Shown: positions 1 through 9,956 of the stretch, one piece after another | Layout of the letters: every line of letters starts with the position of its first letter | Position numbering within the stretch: the stretch's first letter is position 1 | Assembly (NCBI GenBank): GCA_946803715.1 | Contig: CAMPET010000355.1 | Location: forward strand, 3,721 to 19,895 | Origin: Beroe ovata | Lineage: Eukaryota; Ctenophora; Nuda; Beroida; Beroidae | Direction of reading: 5' to 3' | Length of the DNA stretch: 16,175 nucleotides | Translations under genes and position numbers: made by a program | The notes under the pieces: generated by a model | What the model saw: the letters and a program-made list of their open reading frames with translations, nothing else | Told to the model about the DNA's origin: nothing | The model's database searches: none

Positions 1-27
1 ACACACACACACACACACACACACACA
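1..27. repeat. (AC)n microsatellite
   Basis: A pure AC dinucleotide run opens the window and may continue to the left of it. Confidence 0.95.
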
Positions 28-467
28 TTTCTGTATATTACGATGAATCTAATGAATTGGGCGGATCAAAGCGCATCCAATATCCATCATCTTTGTGGGT
101 GTCAGTTTTTTGCTAATGGGATTGCACATTGACAATCCGATATCTTATACAATGATCATTGAGGGGGTCATCACATATTTGGGTTTGCATCATGGTTTTG
201 ACCGACCTCTGCTCCCGAAATTTTGGTTTCCCGTCATGTCCCCAACTTTCTGATGACAGTGCTGATTTGATTATACCCATCGCTGAGAGCATGCACATCC
301 GGCCTTGAATGCCTGCCTGGATGATTCATTTCATAATTAATTGATATTTAATAGACCCACACTCTCTCACTGCGATCATATTCATATCCTGGAATTGGAT
401 TAAAAGACATGAGCGTGTCGGGAAGTCATTTCTCAGCAACCAGCTTCCCTTTCGTTGCTCTCTGCAG
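28..467. other. Non-coding stretch before the first candidate exon
   Basis: I see no convincing coding region on either strand. A short open stretch on the minus strand (113-298) has no recognisable domain and no splice context. The right end is a pyrimidine-rich tract running into TGCAG, consistent with the 3' end of an intron before 468. Confidence 0.5.
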
Positions 468-597
468 TTTTATGCTTCACTGACACACGCCAGTTCCATT
501 GCTTCATCACCATGATATTGCTGCTATGGAGACCATGTTGCTTTGGGATGCTATTGGTTGCTTGGAATGCGGTTGCTATGGATACTCAACACTCCGC

Positions 598-3500
598 ATG
601 GCTAACTTGTCCGATGATATGGGTAAGACGCGGTAATCATATGCTTTAACTGACATTGGGAAGCTAGATAACCATAATAGCTGCGGAGCAAGGATCACTC
701 ATTTTTACCACTTTTCCATGGAACCCCTGAATATATATGCAATTGCAGTCTACAATAAACATAAATCCTGAGTATTCCGCATTTCGAAGTGTTCTCATGG
801 GGCGCCCAGATAATTCCTAGGGTAACCATCTGCTTTGGTAGTCTTGAACAATATCGTCACCACTGACAAACAGGCTGCTAAAATTCTGTTTCATTCTATT
901 TTTCATTCCTTCACAGACTTTGTTCTCTAAGACCCCAACTAGTCGTGACGTCACAGGTGACGTCATGCGTCACTTGTCCTAACTAGCCATGACATACTGT
1001 TCTAATCCACATACTGTTCTGCAGCACAAGCATCCCACCGATGACACCATTTGATACGGACCCTATATCTACTAACGGCATGATTCTCACTAGGTAGGTT
1101 TGTCAGTAAGTAGGTATGTTTGTCTGCCAGGTTGTTTGTTTGTTTGTGTGCCTTTCTGTCTGTCTACCTCTCTGTATGTCTGTCTGTGTGTCTGTCGGTC
1201 TCTGCTATTTGTTCGTTTGTAATCTGTTTGTCAGAATTCCCACGGGTTCTCAACTCTCTCCACTGACTCTCTCTATTTTCAGCAGTTCAGCAACAGGAGC
1301 AGGGAACATCATCATCTCCCCTCCCATGGTCTCCTCCATTCCCTCCTCTACCCTCTTCAACCCCATCCCTTCCCCCTACTCCCCCCTCACAGNCCCTCCC
1401 CCTCCTCACCCCGCCTCTCTCCGTGTGTAGGTCTGTCACCGATTGCAGTGGACGGGACCTCCACTCCAAGTATCCAGAACACAGTTCTCCCTGGTATCTT
1501 ACCACCCGGTGTTATTCTACCACCTGGTATCCACAGTCCAGAGATGACACCCGCAGCTGCGTCCATGTCACCTACAATGCTTCTCAACTCGCCAGCCAAG
1601 TCTTTCAGGTGAGAGATTCTCGTCACCTGCTACAGGTAAATTAATAGAGAATGTTTTTGATCACGTGATAGCGTTTCTGTATCTTCATTGGTTGTATCCA
1701 TATCTATGTCACGTTATCGAAAACACTCGGGACCTCTCCTCAAAAATACCATTCGCTATTCTCCTCGCGATTTTGTGAACGTCTCATTAGGACGTGCTTA
1801 TTGTGTTTTTGCACGTGCTGATTGTGGTATTTTTTCACCGGCATTTAATCAACTCCTCACGAACTTCCTCTGCGATCAATCAATTATCCACAATCCACAT
1901 GATCTCTCAAATCCCTCTGCTTTACCCCAATTACTATCATAGCACCATATTATCAATTGATTGCAATAATTGGGCATAAAAGTGTGTCTTGCCGTCTGGT
2001 CACAATTGTGATAATCCANAGAATATTGATGGTCCCCTGATGGGTGGCGACCCCTACTGACCAGTGATGATTCTCGGTGATGATTCTAATTTTTCGGATA
2101 CCAATTACCAAACTTACCATCATAAAGAGTGCATCTAGGGCGTGTTTACCTGTGTCTTTGAGCCTGACAGTGACAAGTGTAAATGGTATTCTGCTAATGT
2201 TTAGTAGAGGTCAGGGGGTCATAAAGTNAAATTCATCGAATTTCCGATCGGAGTATCGATAGAAAATGAAGTGAGTGACTCCACACTTTTTTAGGGTGGG
2301 GTGGGGCTATTTGGGACGATTTCACAAAAACTGCGATACCCATGAAAATCCTTAAGTTTTCTGGCGAAACCAATGGTTTAATCGATACGAATGGCTCTCA
2401 CTGATCATATTCCCGGGCTGTTGATCACTCTAGATCTATGTCAAAATCGAAAAAAGATATTCAAGAAAAACCAACCGTCCAGAATTCCCCCTCAAAAAAA
2501 TAGGGTAGTACAATTCTGGACATGCCATCAGAGCATGTATTAAAGGAAATGAATGCATTATGACATTTGTGAGTATCGGGCAAATGATATGTGATATCTT
2601 TTTAAAAAGACGGATTTGCTTTTGTACTCCAAATTGCCCCTGACCAAAATTACCCCACGTAAAATGTGATTTTTCAAAATCACAGAATCGGATTTCCCGA
2701 TGTTCAGGGCGACATCTAAACATGTTTTACATGTTTCCCGAAAATCTTGTGACCCTATCTCAAGTGGAAAAGGTGTCCAAGAATGCCCCACAAAAATTCT
2801 TACACGTGTCCAGATTTATTTGACAGTCCAAAATGGCCCAAACACTGGGAGTCTGTTTTCAATTTTGTATGTTTTTAAAGCTGTACGTACGATAAAGCCA
2901 TTGTTACAAATAGTATCAATTGTTGTTATGGTATTTTTCAGGGAAATACCACCCAAAATATATCGATTCCGGGGAGTAATTCCCAAAAAGTTAATTGCAC
3001 TTCCACAGTCCTCGTTAAGGTCCCCAGAAACACTTCGTAAGTTTGTCGCGGTCAACGAGGTTAAGAATTAATATTTCTGGGCCACTCCCATCCGGCCATG
3101 GGAAAATTTTCGTTGCTATTGAGGTACGCGGAGTTGAGGAGCAAATGAGGGCATCTTAGATTGGGGCATCAGAAATTAGCTGCCTAGTGGTGAGAAGGTG
3201 GTCGAAAAGCGGCCAGAAAAGGGGTCAAATGCAATCAGTAATGGGCCAGGACGTGGCCAAATAGTGCCAGTGGGGGTCGGGGAGAAGTCAGAAGAGCTTC
3301 AGCGTTCAGAACCGTGATTCAGTGCCCTTGCAAATGAAATAATATTAATGAAATAATATAGATGATCCCCTGGTGAGTGGGGACCCCTACTGACCAGTGG
3401 CCAATCGGTGATGATTCTCATTTTTCGGATACCCAACTTACCATCATAAAGAGTGCATCTAGGGCGTGTTTTTAGTAGAGGTCGGTCAGGGGGTCAGAAA

Positions 3501-4469
3501 GTGTTCAATGAAAACACTGTTCATCAGAGGTTCATCAGGGATTCAGCAGTCGATACCGTATTCCGGATTCCCCAGGGCTGACCTTGATAAAACACTACTC
3601 TGGAGAAGGAGGACTGTGGATGTGGAAACACATAATATAGACATAGATATACAAGCAGAATGACCTTTTTATTTTTCACAGCTGTACTCTCGACTTGTAC
3701 GACCAGATGATGAAGAGGTGTATGACATATCTCTATAATTATCCTCTGTATACGCCCCATTAAACGTATTTGAAAAATCCTCTTCAATAGATTGTAAGGC
3801 CCATTTGCTTCGACCTCGACCTCGACCGGCTTTACCGCTTCGAACCATACGTGATTAAACATTTGCGTTTCCCAAACTCCCAAACAACGTGGGTTACCCA
3901 AACTATACCCAATCTTTACCATGAAACTAAACATGAACCTCTTGTTGATCACTGACCATGTGTGCTCACTGACCATGACATCTCAGACAGTTGAGGACAA
4001 CCCTGACGCACTGACCATGGATCTCCAGCTGGCCGAGATGCTGGACGGCAGGGGACTCCAAGGAGAGGAACTCCTCTGTTCTCACTACCTCACCGATATG
4101 AAGTTAAAACTCCAGCACCCGGTGGATTCCCTAGTTCTGGACGAAGAACCAGCAACTAGGGCGGCAATCCCTGGTTCGGGGGGCACTGGCCCGTCTCCGA
4201 GACGAGGCCCTACTGCAGGTGGGGGCGGGGCACACGAGGAGAGGTATAATAATGAGGATGCGGAGAGTGCTATACGGCAGTCTATAGACCGATTAGCGGG
4301 GCAGGACCAGGCGGGACCAAACTCGGTCCCGGGTCAGGGAGCCTCCGCTCTGAGACACTCACAAATCGGGCCTGGCTCTAAACCTGACATCAGGAAAAGT
4401 GAGGATGTCTTCATCCGGAATCCTGATGAACGACCCATTAAACCGGCTAAAAATAACTTCCCTTTCTGA
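598..4469 (+). CDS. Unidentified Ser/Pro-rich protein (incompletely resolved exons)
   Basis: I do not recognise this gene. Likely exons are 468-622 (acceptor TCTCTGCAG, donor GGTAAGAC; coding perhaps from the ATG at 598, or from further upstream in the same frame), 1283-1608, a possible 36-nt exon 3682-3717, and the last exon 3987-4469. Exon 1283-1608 encodes a low-complexity Gln/Ser/Pro segment followed by a PPG-rich segment (residues LPGILPPGVILPPG) whose repeats vary at silent positions, which supports that reading frame. The last exon encodes 160 residues with acidic, Gly-rich and Arg/Gln-rich stretches, has no cysteine-rich or catalytic motif, and ends KNNFPF. Phases do not close: 1608 ends in phase 2, but 3682 and 3987 read in phase 0, so at least one exon between 1609 and 3681 is missing from this model. 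A scaffold or RNA-regulatory protein is possible but is only a guess. Confidence 0.5.
623..1282 (+). other. Intron with paired CRE palindromes and a TGTC-rich simple repeat
   Basis: This lies between the donor at 623 and the acceptor at 1281-1282. It contains two TGACGTCA octamers (946-953 and 958-965) and a TTTG/TCTG/TGTC-rich simple-sequence tract at about 1095-1230. The open frame across that tract is a product of the repeat. Confidence 0.5.
946..965. promoter_or_regulatory. Two CRE/ATF palindromes, 12 bp apart
   Basis: The perfect CREB/ATF octamer TGACGTCA occurs at 946-953 and again at 958-965, centre to centre about one helical turn. The sequence match is exact; regulatory use is inferred. 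The site lies about 320 bp upstream of exon 1283-1608, so it could serve an intronic or alternative promoter of the Ser/Pro-rich gene. Confidence 0.35.
2028..2227 (+). repeat. Dispersed repeat, copy A
   Basis: This copy shares blocks with 3361-3501, including GACCCCTACTGACCAGTG and CATAAAGAGTGCATCTAGGG. It has about 50 bp (around 2150-2198) that copy B lacks, and is nearly bracketed by the single Ns at 2019 and 2228. Confidence 0.7.
3361..3501 (+). repeat. Dispersed repeat, copy B
   Basis: This is a shorter direct copy of 2028-2227, missing an internal block and differing by several substitutions. I saw no terminal inverted repeats, so the class is unknown. Confidence 0.7.
3682..3717 (+). 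other. Candidate 36-nt micro-exon
   Basis: A strong acceptor (CTTTTTATTTTTCACAG) precedes 36 nt that stay open in phase 0 (12 codons, ending Asp-Asp-Glu-Glu), followed by GAG and a GTGTAT donor. Joining it to the exon at 3987 keeps an acidic, in-frame sequence. The exact multiple of three and matching phase support it, but there is no homology evidence. Confidence 0.4.
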
Positions 4470-5626
4470 TGTCACAGCATCTGTCTCTCTTTCTTCTGTC
4501 CCTCTTTGAAGAGAGTATGATCTCTCTTTGTTGGAGTCATCAAGTATAGTCATCAATGTGGAAGTATATTCCATTTGTAAATATTTGTACATACAATTCT
4601 CTTCGAAAATAACATGATTACATAATAGTGTTAGCATTCAGCAACTATTAAGCTTTGGTTTTGATTGGAAAACCTCTTACAACGTCAATTTTTAGTTTCA
4701 TAGTTTCTCAGAGATTAAGTTATATATCTTACTCAAGTTGTAAGTTAATTTTAATGCAGTGTTTTTACTCGAGGTGGCTGTATATAGTATAAGTTTATAT
4801 CATGTGTATGATTAAGAGTTTTTATCTTATTGCTAATTTGTTGTTATGTAACATAGTGTGAATAATATATTTCTATGATATAGTTAATTGTGCCAACAAT
4901 ATGTTCATTCCTAATCACCCCGTGTTAAATTAACTCTCTAGTTGCCGGCCACGCCCATTATTGCCATCTTCTAGTTCCTATATTTCTAGAGAACCGAATT
5001 GTCGACTCAGCCTGGTATTAGAACATCAAATTAGACGGTTACACTGATTTAGACGCGTGCATTTGGGTAAAGATATATCTGCACGCCGTAAAATTAGCCA
5101 TCACATGCGTGGTTTAGTCTCAGATTGTCGAAATTGCAGTTATGATTAATATGGACAATGATCGTGTTGTAATTGGATTACTAAATGTGTGTCTCTCTCT
5201 CATATAGCTCATGGTGACTTGAAGTTGGAGAAGAAGAGAAGTTTATACTAGCCGAGACCAATTTCTCCTGCTGGGAAATGGAAGAGGAGTGTTGATCGAC
5301 CGACCTCTGCAAAGAGTCCAAGATCAGAGAAGACTGTGAGTTCCATGCGTCTATTAAGCTCTTAAACCCATTTGGATGTTAATGATCATGATTTCTAATC
5401 ACTAATGACTCTACTCACATGCAAGTCCAAAGGATCAATAGATGTATTCCTGGTGAATAGTAACAAGTTTAGTGTTTCTCTCTTCCGTCGCACGGTTTAA
5501 CCCCAGATCAGGGGTCAAAGGTAAATCCTGCAAGCGAGGGGTAGGGAGCTATCATACAGCTCTTGATACCCCGTTAGATCACTGTGGTTGCCAGGTTACG
5601 CCACCACGTTTCCAGGAGACGCCACC
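4470..5626 (+). other. 3' UTR of the Ser/Pro-rich gene, intergenic sequence and possible WDR13 leader
   Basis: The first few hundred bases are AT-rich and act as 3' UTR; no AATAAA was found by eye. Around 5208-5333 a segment lies between a pyrimidine-rich acceptor (CTCTCTCATATAG) and a donor (ACTGTGAGTT) and could be a leader exon of the WDR13 gene. All frames of the full segment contain stops, so it is not obviously coding. An imperfect hairpin pairs GGGGTA with TACCCC (about 5538-5572). Confidence 0.4.
4576..4593 (+). promoter_or_regulatory. Tandem Pumilio (PUF) response elements in a 3' UTR
   Basis: Two perfect matches to the PUF consensus UGUANAUA, TGTAAATA (4576-4583) and TGTACATA (4586-4593), lie 2 nt apart, about 107 nt after the stop codon of the Ser/Pro-rich gene. 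PUF proteins bind this octamer in 3' UTRs to repress or destabilise mRNA. Function here is inferred from motif and position. Confidence 0.5.
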
Positions 5627-6960
5627 ATGACGTCATCAAGTGAGAATATCCAGGCGATCCTTGCTCTAGATGCACGGTACAACAACAATCGGGGTACAGC
5701 CCCTCACCTAAAAACCCTGTATATGCGACGGAGGTGAAATTTCATTGTGTTTACACATATCTTTATGGAGACAAATATCATAATTTTGGGTTTTTTCCAG
5801 AACTAAGTACATTATATTTGTAGGTCGCAACTGTTGCGTGAGAAGAGTGATAGGGAAAACTACTTCCAAATAAGAAGCAAAATCTTATCTCAGAAATATC
5901 CATCTGTGTCTACGTCCTCAGGCAATTATATCTTATCACAGTCGAATGAGATTGGGATATTTTTCTTCTCGATGAATCTGACGAAACCTATCATGACTAT
6001 CTTTTCTAAATATTGTATATCATATTGTCTAGATTACAGATCAAGCTCAAGAACGTGCAGTCGGACTTGTAGCATGGAAAGTTTGGATATCATAGCTGAG
6101 ACCACTGACTCCCTGATAGGTTTATAATACCTGGCAACAATTTGTTGTCAGGGTCATTGAATTCTTTGGAGAAATTTTTTGTACGACTTGGCTGTATTGA
6201 TGCCCGTGGGAAAGTTGATTTCCTATCTATCTCAGGTGGCCGGAAGAAAGGCACCCCCAGACGAAAGGGTGCAACTAGTTCGTCATCTCCGATGAAAACA
6301 CAACCGGAGAAGATAAGTTACGCGTTTACCGACATGCCTCACATATTCGACCAGCATTCCAAGTGAGGAGTATTAAGATATCGGTTAGATATCAGTGTCA
6401 AGAGTGCTGACTGTTATCAATCTCTAACAAGAGTGCTGGGTGTTGTCAGTCTATTGCAAGAGTGCTGGCTGTTGTCAGTTTGTTGCAAGAGTGCTGGGTG
6501 TTGTCAGTTTGTTGCAAGAGTGCTGACTGTTGTCAGTCTGTTGCAAGAGTGCTGACTGTTGTCAGTCTGTTGCAAGAGTGCTGACTGTTGTCAGTCTGTT
6601 GCAAGAGTGCTGACTGTTGTCAGTCTGTTGCAAGAGTGCTGACTGTTGTCAGTCTGTTGCAAGAGTGCTGGCTGTTGTCAGTCTGTTGCAAGAGTGCTGG
6701 GTGTTGTCAGTCTGTTGCAAGAGTGCTGACTGTTGTCAGTCTGTTGCAAGAGTGCTGGGCGTTGTCGGAGTATTGTCTGACTTACCAAACGGCCTGATTT
6801 GACCCGGCATGTTTCACTGCAGGGGTGTGAGGATGGTGAAGTTTGCTCACCACAGTTGCACACTTCTGGCCTGTTGTTCGGAGGACTTTACCATTTCTCT
6901 CTGCCACCTGGACCCGTACAGCGTCAAGGTCATCCTAGAGGGACACCGTAGCATTGTCAG
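5627..6960 (+). CDS. WDR13: WDR13-like WD40 protein, 5' exons only (partial)
   Basis: This is the N-terminal part of an orthologue of WDR13, a WD40-repeat beta-propeller protein that is nuclear in vertebrates. Exons are 5627-5733, 5824 to about 5940, about 6040-6119, 6236-6362 and 6823-6960; phases (2, 2, 1, 2) agree with one frame. The start ATG sits in a perfect Kozak context, GCCACCATG. Family signatures I recognise are LALDARYN early in exon 1, RSQLLRE across the exon 1/2 junction, YAFTDMPHIFDQH at the end of exon 4, and the first WD40 blade in exon 5 (LACCSEDFTISLCHLD, then GH). The exon 2/3 junction is uncertain: 5941-6039 is my choice, and a GC-AG pair at 5922/6032 also keeps frame. 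The coding part covers about 189 codons, whereas human WDR13 has about 485. The remaining WD repeats do not follow the donor at 6961. Confidence 0.88.
5628..5635. promoter_or_regulatory. CRE octamer overlapping the WDR13 start codon
   Basis: TGACGTCA begins at the second base of the start codon. It is an exact CREB/ATF palindrome, but it also encodes Met-Thr-Ser, so it may be chance. Confidence 0.2.
6402..6778 (+). repeat. Minisatellite, 13 copies of a 29-bp unit
   Basis: The unit is GAGTGCTGACTGTTGTCAGT followed by CTGTTGCAA, with starts every 29 bp from 6402 to 6750 and no register slip. The first and last copies are the most diverged. It lies wholly inside the WDR13 intron between 6363 and 6822. 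Because 29 is not a multiple of 3, the overlapping Cys/Ser-rich open frames are a by-product. Confidence 0.95.
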
Positions 6961-7448
6961 GTATGTAGACTGTAGAGAATAGAGATGTACATCATACAGT
7001 ATACATTATTGTACATTGCACAATGTACACTCTAGTACCTGTGAACCAGGACTGAGGGATGGCTTGACATTAACCTGGGCTGCCAGATCAACTGTAATAG
7101 AGGTTAATTATATTGAATTCAAAGTTGGGCTTTTTTGGTCATGTGCACCGAATTGGTGTCCACCTATTTTTGAATCAGCTGGGTTTATGGCATCCATAGC
7201 CATTTCCCTAGAAAACGACAATATGAACGTATTCGATTCACAAGTCACATGTTTGGAATTCGCTGATACGTACTGACTTTAGAACTCTTAATGAACGTTA
7301 ATGCACGGTAATTGAAGGTGAATAGTATTTATGATTTTGATCGAGCTCTTGGTTGCCAAGACAATTTCTGTTTGTCCCAATTCCGATATCACTTGGTTAT
7401 TTTCCTAACTGCAGTACTACAGCTTGAGTTGATTCTCGATAATTTACT
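6961..7448 (+). other. Region after the last WDR13 exon; no further WD40 exon seen
   Basis: It starts with the donor GTATGT of WDR13 exon 5. No segment resembles the next WD40 blade. An 86-residue open stretch (7016-7276) has no recognisable domain. The right end must hold the promoter and leader of the cystatin gene, but I see no TATA box. Confidence 0.5.
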
Positions 7449-9849
7449 ATGTTTTTACTCCGCTTGTCCGTCTGTTTTTGTCTCTGCCTCGCTGGAACAT
7501 ACGGCCACCTTACCATCCCGGATCAATACACGGATCTGTGCCTACAGTTTGATAATTACTTTGATGAGTGCTTGGCTCACGGTAAGTGTTGCTCACATTA
7601 ATTATCGGTTCAGTTGACTATTCATACCGCATGTTTAAAGGGTTCATAATATCCATTATGCAGTCGGCGATTAAGTCAATAACCATTAACCGCACGGCAG
7701 CTATTATAATTGCATCAAAACATCTTTTTTTGAAATCGGGTATAGTATTGGGGCGGTAAGTATAAGACTTTAAGACCAAGCTAAATGATGCACAGGTTAT
7801 CAGCCGCAGTGGATCAAGTGTGCGCACCGAATATTCCAGCTCCAACACGTTGTGGACCGAGCACCGGATGTAGATGAACTCGTTGAGTACCTGGAGTTAA
7901 CCTTCCCCGGACAGCGGTACATTCACCAGGACGAAAACGGAGAATACCGCTTCACAAACGGTAATCACTTGACCCTAAACGAAGTGAGCAGTTGTCGGTA
8001 TGCTGAGAGACGGATGAAAAGAATCTGTTCCAAACACTCCAAGTACACTTGTTTGAAGATGTATGCGGAGTTGAGAGCCCGGAGGAGGGGCGAGGAACCT
8101 ACTGAAAGAGAGGGGGAAGTCGAGAATGATGCTCACTCTGGTCATATCATGGCAGGTTTCTTTGATATAATATGAGGTTATACGTACCATAAAGATAAAT
8201 TTGATCATCTGCATTCCGCAGGGATACGGTGAAATACTGAAAAGCAGATAATTAGAAATAATTGAAAAGTAGAAGCAACAAAAATGTATATTGATTGTTA
8301 TATTGCGAACTGAGTTGACGATATCGAAATTCCGTTAATAAGGTGCTGATGACCCTATGGTGCAAAGTGTCAAAGTGTACCTGCTGTACGACTTCGTCAG
8401 GAGGGCCATGGTCAAACATGGACCGGCCATAACACTCGTTGAAGGGACCCTTGTGGATGTTTATGAAACGGTAAGAAGGGTTGTAGACCACAACCAGGGG
8501 TCCTTCTCGAATTCGACTTGAAAAAAAATCTCCCAGCAATTCCAATTTCCAATGCAATTCCCATGCAATTCTCATGCAATTGCAAGATAAACCCTGTCCA
8601 ATTGTTAATTAATGTGATGTCTGCTTGATTTATGTACGTGATGCACTTCACAGATGGCAGCAGGAGATGTGTACGAATTGACTATGATGGTTGGATTCAC
8701 TACCGATGCCGAATGCTACAAGAACTCTCAGGCTAACATTGTCCAGTATACGCTATGTAACCATGCTAAGGTGAGATCATCAATTTGGAAGGAAACACCG
8801 ATAGGACAATTTATTGGTTCTAACTTGTTCTTCGTCGGAGCCATAACTGTGATTGTAGACTTGTCATGACCCTGAACTCAGCGATAACCATAGCACTAAA
8901 TCAGAACCCAAGACCTTACCATAAACCAGGAACCATTTTCGATATGATCGAGTTAGATATCATCTTAAATTCCCTGTAGAAACGATCATAGAGGTCACTG
9001 ATGGCACGGATTTTCGTTCAATTTACCTTGTTAATGTCATTGTCACATTCCTGAAACTACTCCTTTCAGTTAAGCAAAGTCAAGCTGAGTACGCTGTACC
9101 AATTATGGATGGCCATCCCATACACTGGTGTAGAGCTAGAGGACATTGACGGTACACCTCTGAAACCTGAGTACTGGGACGTGGCAGGGGATGGTTACAC
9201 ACAACTCAACCCACTTGACATGCTCCTCGTGGATGGAATACACTCTATGGATGGAGGGTACTTCATGCTTGGAGATGGCCACTCTGGACATGGAGATGGC
9301 CATTCTGGACATGGAGATGGCCACTCTGGACATGGTGATGAGGTTACATCGAGTAGTTATGATGGTGTTTGGTCATCGGACGGTTATTTTGACTCATCTG
9401 GTGGAGATATACCTTGGGTTGACAGTGCATTCAAGCCGGGATATACAGCCGGACCACCAGGTTACGAGACAGCGCCACCTCCAGGAAGTGGCTATTACGG
9501 GGGCAGTGGCTACTATCCGGGAAGTGGCTACTATCCGGGAAGTGGCTATTACGGGGGGTCACCAGGTTACGAGACAGCGCCACCTCCGGGAAGTGGCTAT
9601 TATGGGGGGAGTCGTTATTATCCGGGGAGTGGCTACTATCCGTATTATGGAGACCAGAGTGAACCGGAGAGCAATACCTATGAAGAAAGCAAGACTGAAA
9701 AGCCACTGTTGGGCAATATGTTGGGCGATACCTATGAAGAAAGCAAGACTGAGAAGCCACTGTTGGGCAATATGTTGGGCAATACCTATGAAGAAAGCAA
9801 GACTGAAAAGCCACTGTTGGGCAATATGTTTGGAGGGAGAAGAAAGTAA
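7449..9849 (+). CDS. Secreted cystatin-domain protein with Gly/His, Gly/Tyr and 18-residue repeats
   Basis: Five exons (7449-7581, 7796-8155, 8343-8470, 8654-8770, 9070-9849; phases 1, 1, 0, 0) give 505 residues. The start is the first ATG after an in-frame TAA at 7440. Residues 1-19 form a signal peptide. Residues 20-160 contain six cysteines after the signal, in no family I recognise, with a basic then acidic end. Residues 165-265 resemble a type-2 cystatin, an inhibitor of papain-like cysteine proteases: an N-terminal Gly, a helix-like segment (VKVYLLYDFVRR), a central AGDVYELTMMVGFTT and a late MAIPY. The QxVxG loop appears as TMAAG and the PW loop as PY; one cysteine pair is present and the second is absent. 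The cysteine-free tail has three GDGHSGH units, Gly/Tyr/Pro repeats, three 18-residue repeats and a basic end (GGRRK). The tail suggests an extracellular matrix or mineral-associated role, which is inference. Confidence 0.85.
9271..9333 (+). repeat. Three 21-bp coding repeats (GDGHSGH)
   Basis: Three nearly identical 21-bp units encode Gly-Asp-Gly-His-Ser-Gly-His in the last exon of the cystatin gene. Regular His and Asp spacing could bind metal ions. Confidence 0.9.
9457..9651 (+). repeat. Gly/Tyr/Pro-rich coding repeats
   Basis: A 105-bp (35-residue) unit starting PGYETAPPPGSGYYGGS occurs at 9457 and again, imperfectly, at 9562. Inside each are shorter GSGYYPGSGYY units. Composition resembles adhesive or biomineral matrix proteins. 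Confidence 0.85.
9673..9834 (+). repeat. Three 54-bp coding repeats (18 residues)
   Basis: Units start at 9673, 9727 and 9781 and encode NTYEESKTEKPLLGNMLG with first-residue N, D, N; the third ends MFG. The near-identical DNA suggests recent expansion. Confidence 0.93.
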
Positions 9850-9880
9850 CCAGGAAAGTTATCAATGGAAATACATTTGG

Positions 9881-9886
9881 AATAAA
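9881..9886 (+). terminator. Polyadenylation signal (proximal)
   Basis: AATAAA lies 32 bases after the stop codon of the cystatin gene. Confidence 0.5.
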
Positions 9887-9956
9887 CAAATTTCACGTCA
9901 ACATAAAACAACCACTATTGTAGTGCTAAAGTTATGTGGCAAATCGTTCGTGACCA

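Larger units (their letters stand above)
1609..3681 (+). other. Large intronic region with no secure exon
   Basis: No secure coding segment is visible. One strong-looking acceptor (TATTTTTCAG, ending 2940) is followed by sequence readable in two frames. In one frame a short exon ending before GTAATT at about 2975 would convert phase 2 to phase 0, as the missing exon of the Ser/Pro-rich gene must. This is only a candidate. The longest open stretch (2700-3071, plus strand) has equally open antisense frames and no recognisable domain. The region also holds a dispersed repeat pair and the Ns at 2019 and 2228. Confidence 0.4.

Noticed and set aside
455-649. Hydrophobic 64-residue frame resembling a membrane protein
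   Set aside because: It overlaps an exon whose splice phase supports a different frame.
2700-3071. 123-residue plus-strand frame
   Set aside because: There is no domain and no supporting splice context at its ends, and antisense frames are equally open.
6588-6863. Cys/Ser-rich open frames (VCCKSADCC-type) on the plus strand and a minus-strand frame
   Set aside because: They are the 29-bp minisatellite read in different frames and lie inside a WDR13 intron.
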